The notes beneath the pieces were generated by a model that worked only from the letters and a program-made list of their open reading frames with translations, had not been told where the DNA came from and made no database searches. The translations under genes were made by a program, and so were the position numbers. A DNA stretch of 38,453 nucleotides from Deltaproteobacteria bacterium (GTDB lineage: Bacteria > Myxococcota_A > Polyangia > Haliangiales > J016): positions 1 through 38,453 of the forward strand of contig RFGE01000360.1 of the NCBI GenBank assembly GCA_003696105.1, in the 5' to 3' direction. Shown piece by piece: positions 31,679 through 38,453 of this stretch; position 1 is the first letter of the stretch; each line of letters starts with the position of its first letter.

Positions 31679-32518
31679 CTAGCAGGCCGCAGCCTGCGCG
31701 CCGGCGGCGGGATGGATGTGGACGTCCCGCTGCGGATAGGGGAACGAGATTCCGGCGGCATCAAACTCCGCCTTGACCCGCTCGACGAGGTCGAACCGCA
31801 CGCTCCAGTAGTCGTCCGCGTTCACCCACGGGCGGCAGACCCAATTCACCGCGCTGTCCGCCAACTCGGCGACCGCGATCTGCGGCGCGGGATCCGCGAG
31901 CACGCGCGGATCTGACGTCACCACCCGCAAGAGGATCTCGCGTACTTTCTGTAGATCGTCGTCGTACCCCACGCCGAAGACCAAGTCGATGCGCCGCGTG
32001 CCGCGGACGGTGAGGTTCTCGATCGTACCGCCGACGATCTCCCCGTTGGGAACGAGGATCTGCCGGTTGTCTCCCGTCACCAGCACCGTGTTGAATATCT
32101 GGATCGCATCGACTTTGCCCGTATGACCGGCCACCGATACGACGTCACCGACCCGATACGGTTTGAACAACATGATCATGACGCCGGCTGCGAAATGCCC
32201 CAGCGATCCCTGTAGCGCGAATCCCACCGCGAGCCCGGCCGCACCGAGCACGGCGATCGCAGCGGTCGTCTCGACGCCGACGCGTTCCAGCGCGGCGATG
32301 ACCACCATCGTGACGAACAGCGCGTAGCACAGATCGCACAGGAACTTCCGCAGCGCGGGTTCCACCCGCGGTTCCAGCACCCGGTCGACTGCGCGAACGA
32401 CGGCGCGCGCCACCCAGCGGCCGACGACGAAGATCCCCGCGGCGACCGCCAAGTTGACAGCAAACGGCAGGAGATAGTCGCTCGCGATCGAGCGAACGGT
32501 TTCCATATCGAAGTTCAT
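31679..32518 (-). CDS. Small-conductance mechanosensitive channel, MscS family
   Basis: The 279-aa protein has an N-terminal pair of membrane helices (residues 14-40 and 60-85). The pore-lining TM3 follows with the glycine/alanine pattern AAIAVLGAAGLAVGFALQGSL and HFAAGVMIMLFKPYRVGDVV, the hallmark of MscS. The cytoplasmic beta domain has GKVDAIQIFNTVLVTGDNRQILVPNG. It opens under membrane tension to release solutes during osmotic downshock. ATG 32518 has AGGAG 5 bp upstream. The DUF481 barrel lies 69 bp upstream on the same strand, so they may be one transcript. Confidence 0.93.
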   Translation of the reverse strand: MNFDMETVRSIASDYLLPFAVNLAVAAGIFVVGRWVARAVVRAVDRVLEPRVEPALRKFLCDLCYALFVTMVVIAALERVGVETTAAIAVLGAAGLAVGFALQGSLGHFAAGVMIMLFKPYRVGDVVSVAGHTGKVDAIQIFNTVLVTGDNRQILVPNGEIVGGTIENLTVRGTRRIDLVFGVGYDDDLQKVREILLRVVTSDPRVLADPAPQIAVAELADSAVNWVCRPWVNADDYWSVRFDLVERVKAEFDAAGISFPYPQRDVHIHPAAGAQAAAC

Positions 32519-32587
32519 GGTGCTCCTTGCAACTCGGCGCGCCCCGACCGACGTGCGGCCGGGCAGAACGCCCCGCCCGACTCGGCT

Positions 32588-33490
32588 CTACATGAAGGTG
32601 TAGATGGCAGTGATCTCCGTGCGCGTGTCCACGGAATCCGCTGGCGGTACGAATCCGTCCGCGTAGGGCAGGTCGAGCGGAGGACGCGCAGACGGAGCGT
32701 GATCGTAGCGCAGTAGCAGCGCCACGCCGACGCTGAGCTCTTCCCACACGCGGGTTGTGAGCTTCGCCGCCGCATTGACGCGCGTGTCCTCGAAGCGATC
32801 CACCCGCCCCGTCGCAACGTCGAGCCGGTTGACGTTCGACAGCAGTTCAATCGATGCATCCGCCGTGCTGTGCGGGTTGAACTTTGCCTCCCAGCCGCCG
32901 AACGCGCGGACCGAGTGGATCGCCACGCCGTCACCGACAACCGGATCTTCGTAGGACAAGTCGTACCCGAACTCGGCGGTGACGGTCGTTCGGTCCGACG
33001 CGACCAGCGTGCGGCTGTAGCCGACCTGTCCGCCGCCGACAAACTGCTTGCCGGCCGGCTCGTCCGCCGCGGCGTTGAGCGACACGAATGCCGCATTTTG
33101 CGACGTGATGAACACGTCATAGCGCGCCTTCGTCGCCCACGCCTTGGTCGTCGTCACCTCGCGCTCCGCGATCTCTGCAGCGCCGTCGACGACCCCGTTG
33201 GCATTGGCGTCGACGGCGAACGCGATCTGCGACCGCGCGAACGCGCCGCCCGCCTCCAGTTGGAAGCGACTTCGGCGATGCTTGCGCGACACCTTCCCGG
33301 TGCCCGACAGCGCGGTCGTGTCGGAGTTACCCGTCGTCCATGCCAGCCCCGCCGTGACCGACGCCTTCCATTCGGGTGCTTTCGCGTCGACCGGCGCTTT
33401 CTGAAACTCGAACGAGGGGTCCCCGGCGGCTGCAGTGGGGCCCGCCAACGCGACCGCGACGCCCGCTGCAACCCCGACCATCCGCGACAT
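32588..33490 (-). CDS. DUF481-family outer-membrane beta-barrel protein
   Basis: The 300-aa precursor has a signal peptide (residues 1-22, ending TAAAGDP). The barrel region opens WKASVTAGLAWTTGNSDTTALSGTGK, a strong DUF481 signature. Alternating strands follow, including FVGGGQVGYSRTLVA and TVTAEFGYDLSYED, and it ends ITAIYTFM with the aromatic residue one position from the C terminus. The function of DUF481 barrels is generally unknown. ATG 33490 is preceded by AGGAGG (33495-33500). It is upstream of the mscS-family gene on the same strand, which hints at an envelope-stress setting but proves nothing. Confidence 0.85.
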   Translation of the reverse strand: MSRMVGVAAGVAVALAGPTAAAGDPSFEFQKAPVDAKAPEWKASVTAGLAWTTGNSDTTALSGTGKVSRKHRRSRFQLEAGGAFARSQIAFAVDANANGVVDGAAEIAEREVTTTKAWATKARYDVFITSQNAAFVSLNAAADEPAGKQFVGGGQVGYSRTLVASDRTTVTAEFGYDLSYEDPVVGDGVAIHSVRAFGGWEAKFNPHSTADASIELLSNVNRLDVATGRVDRFEDTRVNAAAKLTTRVWEELSVGVALLLRYDHAPSARPPLDLPYADGFVPPADSVDTRTEITAIYTFM

Positions 33491-33689
33491 GTGACCTCCT
33501 GTGTCGTGCGGCGCGCTCGTCATCGCAGGGAACGCGGCCGCGGCCGCCTGTCCGCCCGTCCCCCGTAAAGCTCGTTACAAGAACATGGCATCCCAGCGCC
33601 GTCAACATTCGATTCGTTGCCAACCAATGCAATCCCCAGAGTGGGCGGCATTTTGACCCGATCCGCGACGCGCCGCCGCATCACGCGGC

Positions 33690-33777
33690 GGTCGCATCAG
33701 CGGCCACGGCGCACCGCGACGACGCCCCGCGCCGGTCGCGTCAGCGACCACGGCGCACCGGGACGACGCCCCACGGC
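33690..33777. repeat. 44-bp imperfect tandem duplication across a gene end
   Basis: Copies 33690-33733 and 33734-33777 differ at about five positions. The second copy includes the last codons and stop of the small zinc-finger-like gene; the first lies just after it. Both read GGTCGC, then TCAGCG, with CACGGCGCACCG inside. A 44-bp period is not a multiple of three. Confidence 0.7.
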
Positions 33778-33995
33778 GCGAACACGTCGTCGGCCGGTTC
33801 GTACGGGCGGCGCTCCGGCGCGCGCGCGTGGCAGGTGCGCGTGTCGGCACACGCAACGGTCGGCACGTAGAACCGGACCGCGAGCGCGAGCGAGTGGGCC
33901 GTGCACACCGGCGCGCCGCAGCGGCAACAGCGCTGTCCGGCCGGCTCACCGCAGACATGGCAGCGCGCCGTGTAGTCCGCCGTACGGTAGGGCAT
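33741..33995 (-). CDS. Small Cys/His-rich putative zinc-binding protein, 84 aa
   Basis: The protein starts MPYRTADYTARCHVCGEPAG and contains paired CHVC, CCRC and C-T-A-H groups (RCCRCGAPVCTAHS), with a further Cys pair (ACADTRTC). This spacing resembles a B-box or treble-clef zinc-binding knuckle. No membrane segment is seen. ATG 33995 lacks a clear ribosome site. Its stop lies in a 44-bp tandem duplication. I do not recognise a named family; a role in DNA, RNA or protein contact is possible but not shown. Confidence 0.6.
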   Translation of the reverse strand: MPYRTADYTARCHVCGEPAGQRCCRCGAPVCTAHSLALAVRFYVPTVACADTRTCHARAPERRPYEPADDVFAPWGVVPVRRGR

Positions 33996-34636
33996 CGCTC
34001 TCAAGATAGCGCGACTGCTCCGCGAACCGGTCGCCGCGCTCGGTCCACGTGGCTGTTGCAAACCGGCGCGCGCCGGCGCGGCGGCGACATGCGAGGCGCG
34101 GGTCGGCGCGCGCCCGCAGCGAACGACGGCGCGGTGCACCATCCGGTGCCGACGTGCGCGAGGACGCACGCCGGCGAACGCCCGCCGGCTGCGCCCGCAG
34201 CCACTGGCTACGCGCGACGGCCGCCTGGCTGCGGACCGAGCGCCCGCACCGGCGAACGAACGCGCGCAGATCGCGCTCGGCGTCACCGCCGGCCGGTTCC
34301 CTGGCGACATCGTCGAAGGTCCACGCCGCCTGCGCGGCTGGGCGACGATGCGCATCGGCTTGCGCGACGCCAGGCCCGCCGTCCCCCGATCGCCCGCTCC
34401 GCAGCGGTCATCCGCGCCGCGCGCGTGGGCGCCGCGCGCGCCCCCGCGACGCGCGTGCCGTGTGCGCGGCGCTCGCCGCCCCCTGCACGCGCCGGCGGCG
34501 CGTCCAGACCGCGGCACGCCGTCGCCGGCGACCGCCGGGGTCGCGAAACGGCGAGCCGCAACGAGAAGGCGCCCGGCGAATTCCTCCGGCGGCGCGCGCG
34601 GCGTGAGGTTCTCCGTGATTCGGTCGAAGAGGTGGG
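33996..34636. other. 640-bp stretch with no convincing gene
   Basis: Open frames exist on both strands because stops are rare in this GC-rich DNA, but none has steady third-position G/C bias or a ribosome site. A plus-strand frame around 34201-34375 briefly looks codon-biased (reading ...QIALGVTAGRFPGD...) and may be a decayed gene remnant. No RNA gene or repeat was recognised. Confidence 0.5.
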
Positions 34637-34710
<74 letters not shown>

Positions 34711-34727
34711 AAGTCTTCGGTTTTCAG

Positions 34728-34800
34728 TGGGCGGAACAGGGCTCGAACCTGTGACCCTCGCCTTGTAAGGGCGATGCTCTTCCAACTGAGCTACCCGCCC
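34728..34800 (-). tRNA. tRNA-Val (UAC)
   Basis: The minus strand starts GGGCGGGTAGCTCAG and folds as a cloverleaf: acceptor GGGCGGG with TCCGCCC (one G-U pair), anticodon stem TCGCC/GGCGA with loop CUUACAA (anticodon UAC), and T-arm ACAGG-TTCGAGC-CCTGT. CCA is not encoded (the next bases read CTG). It is 17 bp upstream of tRNA-Asp on the same strand, so they are co-transcribed. Confidence 0.95.
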
Positions 34801-34826
34801 GGTTCGGCCGCCCCGAGGGCATCGGG

Positions 34827-34856
34827 TAAATAGCCGGAGTCCTGCCCGATTGTCAA
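34827..34856 (-). promoter_or_regulatory. Candidate promoter of the tRNA-Val/tRNA-Asp unit
   Basis: On the minus strand a perfect TTGACA (-35, 34856-34851) is followed after 18 bp by TATTTA (-10, 34832-34827, a weak match). It lies 26 bp before tRNA-Val. The fit is good for the -35 and only fair for the -10. Confidence 0.5.
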
Positions 34857-34915
34857 TACCCAAGTGCCGTTCGGCGGCGCCGCGGCGACCGCGGCCAGCG
34901 GTTGCGGACTCCGGC
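34833..34915. repeat. 10-bp inverted repeat around the lon-tRNA gap
   Basis: The arms GCCGGAGTCC (34833-34842) and GGACTCCGGC (34906-34915) are perfectly complementary and 63 bp apart. The first is inside the tRNA promoter spacer; the second is just past the lon stop. On the lon transcript they could pair, but no T-run follows. Confidence 0.5.
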
Positions 34916-34918
34916 CGC

Positions 34919-37381
<2,463 letters not shown>

Positions 37382-37698
37382 TGTGTCTTGCCCGAGATAC
37401 CACGTTTCGCTGACCGCACAACGCGGACGGCCGGCACGCGGCGCGAACCCGGTGGGCTATTTTCGGCCGGAAGATCCGGATTTCCCAAGAAATTCGCCCA
37501 CGAAATGCGCGGCGCCGCAGGTCCGCAAAAAGGTGCATGTGCGGTAAAAACACCTCGCACATGCGCGGTCGACATGCCCCGTTCGTCGCGTCCGGGGAGC
37601 AGTAAATTCAGCCACTTATCTTCATCGCCCCCAGAAACGCGATCTCGCTTACGCGCCACGACGTGGGCACAGGGCCTGCCTCCCTGTACTGCGCCGGG
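37382..37698. other. Divergent intergenic region between lon and the unknown gene
   Basis: The 317-bp region is less GC-rich in places than its flanks (runs of A/T around 37456-37500). It holds the hairpin at 37527-37564, a loose minus-strand pair TTGGGA (37488-37483) and GAAAAT (37464-37459), and an ATCCGGAT palindrome (37474-37481). No gene is evident. No classic CIRCE box was found. Confidence 0.5.
37527..37564 (-). promoter_or_regulatory. Terminator-like hairpin in the lon leader
   Basis: On the minus strand, arms GCATGTGCG and CGCACATGC (37564-37556 and 37543-37535) form a perfect 9-bp stem with a 12-nt loop. ACC and then TTTTT (37531-37527) follow. AGGTG in the loop can also pair with CACCT, which ends at the T-run (37551-37555 with 37531-37535), so two structures compete. 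It lies about 150 bp upstream of lon. Confidence 0.55.
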
Positions 37699-38453
37699 AT
37701 GCACCACGCCCTCACGCCCACCTACGAGTTGTTCTTCGTCCTCGAGTCGTTCCAGGCCTGCCTGGGGGAATACGTAGCGGCCTTGCGGCCGCTGGATGGC
37801 CGGATCGATCACGGCTTGCTCGGCTGCGATGCCTACTACCGCGAGGATACCGACGTCGCACTACTCGCGTTGCGCTTCGACGAGCGCGTACTCGACGCCG
37901 ACCGCCTCGGATGGATCTTGGATTTCGCCACGGGCGCCGGGCTGGCCGCGCTCGACCCGACGCGCCTGTCCGACGACGATCGCCGGCGGTTTTACCGCCA
38001 CTATCTGAACGAATACCCGCTGCGCGCCGAAGGCCACCCGCGCCCCGACGACGCACTCGGCGCGCTGGCCACCGCTCTCGGCATCCGGGTGCCGCGCCCG
38101 CGCGCGCTCACCGGCAACGTCGTGCGAACGCCGGCACCGGAGCGCGAGCCGATGCCAGCCGCGGCCGGCGCGCCCCGCACCGGGGCGGCCGCCCGCGCGC
38201 CGAACGCACCGCCGGCGCCCGCGCGGCCGGGCAGCCGCATGGGGACCGAAGCCACCCGGACGTGGCGTCCGGGCAGTGGGCGTCCCCGGCCGCCCGGTGC
38301 GGAGGCGGCCGGCGCGCCGGCGACGCCCCTGGCCGACCAGCCGACCGAGCCCACCCGCCGGCCGGACGGCGCCGCGGGCGGGACGCGCGCCGCCGCGCGC
38401 CGGCCGCCGCCCATTCCGCGCGCCCCCGGTGCCCCCGCCCGCTACCCGCGCGC
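37699..38453 (+). CDS. Unrecognised protein with N-terminal compact domain and Pro/Ala/Arg-rich tail (partial, 3' end cut)
   Basis: The frame from ATG 37699 runs to the window edge (251 residues). The first 135 or so residues look globular, with [38 protein letters not shown] and [17 protein letters not shown]. From about residue 135 the sequence becomes low-complexity and rich in Pro, Ala, Arg and Gly, probably disordered, and could link to another domain outside the window. No named motif, signal or membrane segment is seen, and the ribosome site is weak. It is divergent from lon. I do not recognise the family. Confidence 0.6.
   Translation, partial: MHHALTPTYELFFVLESFQACLGEYVAALRPLDGRIDHGLLGCDAYYREDTDVALLALRFDERVLDADRLGWILDFATGAGLAALDPTRLSDDDRRRFYRHYLNEYPLRAEGHPRPDDALGALATALGIRVPRPRALTGNVVRTPAPEREPMPAAAGAPRTGAAARAPNAPPAPARPGSRMGTEATRTWRPGSGRPRPPGAEAAGAPATPLADQPTEPTRRPDGAAGGTRAAARRPPPIPRAPGAPARYPR

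Noticed and set aside
34049-34606. A 185-aa Arg-rich open frame in the gene-free block
   Set aside because: Third positions lack the bias of true genes here, there is no ribosome site, and the residues look like translated GC-rich noise.
37382-37698. A CIRCE or sigma-32-type heat-shock element before lon
   Set aside because: No TTAGCACTC-type inverted repeat and no good CTTGAA/CCCCAT pair; only weak -35/-10 look-alikes.

Overview
The window is strongly GC-rich DNA with G or C dominating third codon positions, tightly packed genes, and many GTG or TTG starts. Two secreted proteins (trypsin-like protease at 26854-28290, metalloprotease-like protein at 29128-30642) end in a Cys-Ser or Gly-Cys motif, one membrane segment and an Arg-rich tail. 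This is the MYXO-CTERM type of C-terminal signal, so a myxobacterium-like chromosome (Myxococcota) is the best guess. No phage, IS element or CRISPR array was seen. The edges cut a lipid-kinase-like gene (left) and an unrecognised gene (right).

Region 1 (1-10.8 kb) is the most distinctive part. It holds a lipid kinase, then a translationally coupled plus-strand run: a GNAT-like acyltransferase, an OleC-like AMP-forming acyl ligase, a BtaA-type 3-amino-3-carboxypropyl transferase and an MMPL/RND exporter. Convergent to it is a coupled minus-strand run: a fatty-acyl/thioester reductase, a LolA-like periplasmic carrier and a DUF1302-like outer-membrane barrel. Nearly the same 22-bp palindrome lies ahead of both runs (894-915 and 10754-10775). 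I read this as one putative regulon that makes an unusual, probably amino-acid-headed lipid and moves it to the outer membrane. The functions of the parts are family knowledge; the joint pathway is inference.

Region 2 (10.9-17.5 kb) has an Old-Yellow-Enzyme-like oxidoreductase, a HAD protein lacking the usual second motif-I Asp, a large secreted metallopeptidase with calcium-type repeats, and a lipoprotein that overlaps its start. Region 3 (17.6-23.3 kb) is mostly housekeeping: a receiver-EAL phosphodiesterase, NhaA, a second HAD protein, a Trm112-like methyltransferase, a Dabb protein and an RluA-type pseudouridine synthase.

Region 4 (23.6-31.5 kb) is an envelope and secretion block: a P460-type c-heme lipoprotein coupled to a membrane b/c-type cytochrome, several secreted or lipid-anchored proteins, an SRAP (YedK/HMCES) protein, and a YXW-repeat lipoprotein. 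Region 5 (31.7-38.45 kb) has an MscS channel, a DUF481 barrel, a small zinc-finger-like protein, a 640-bp stretch with no convincing gene, tRNA-Asp and tRNA-Val, lon, and a truncated unknown gene. Two good intrinsic terminators (25271-25310 minus; 26817-26863 plus) and a hairpin plus T-run in the lon leader were found.
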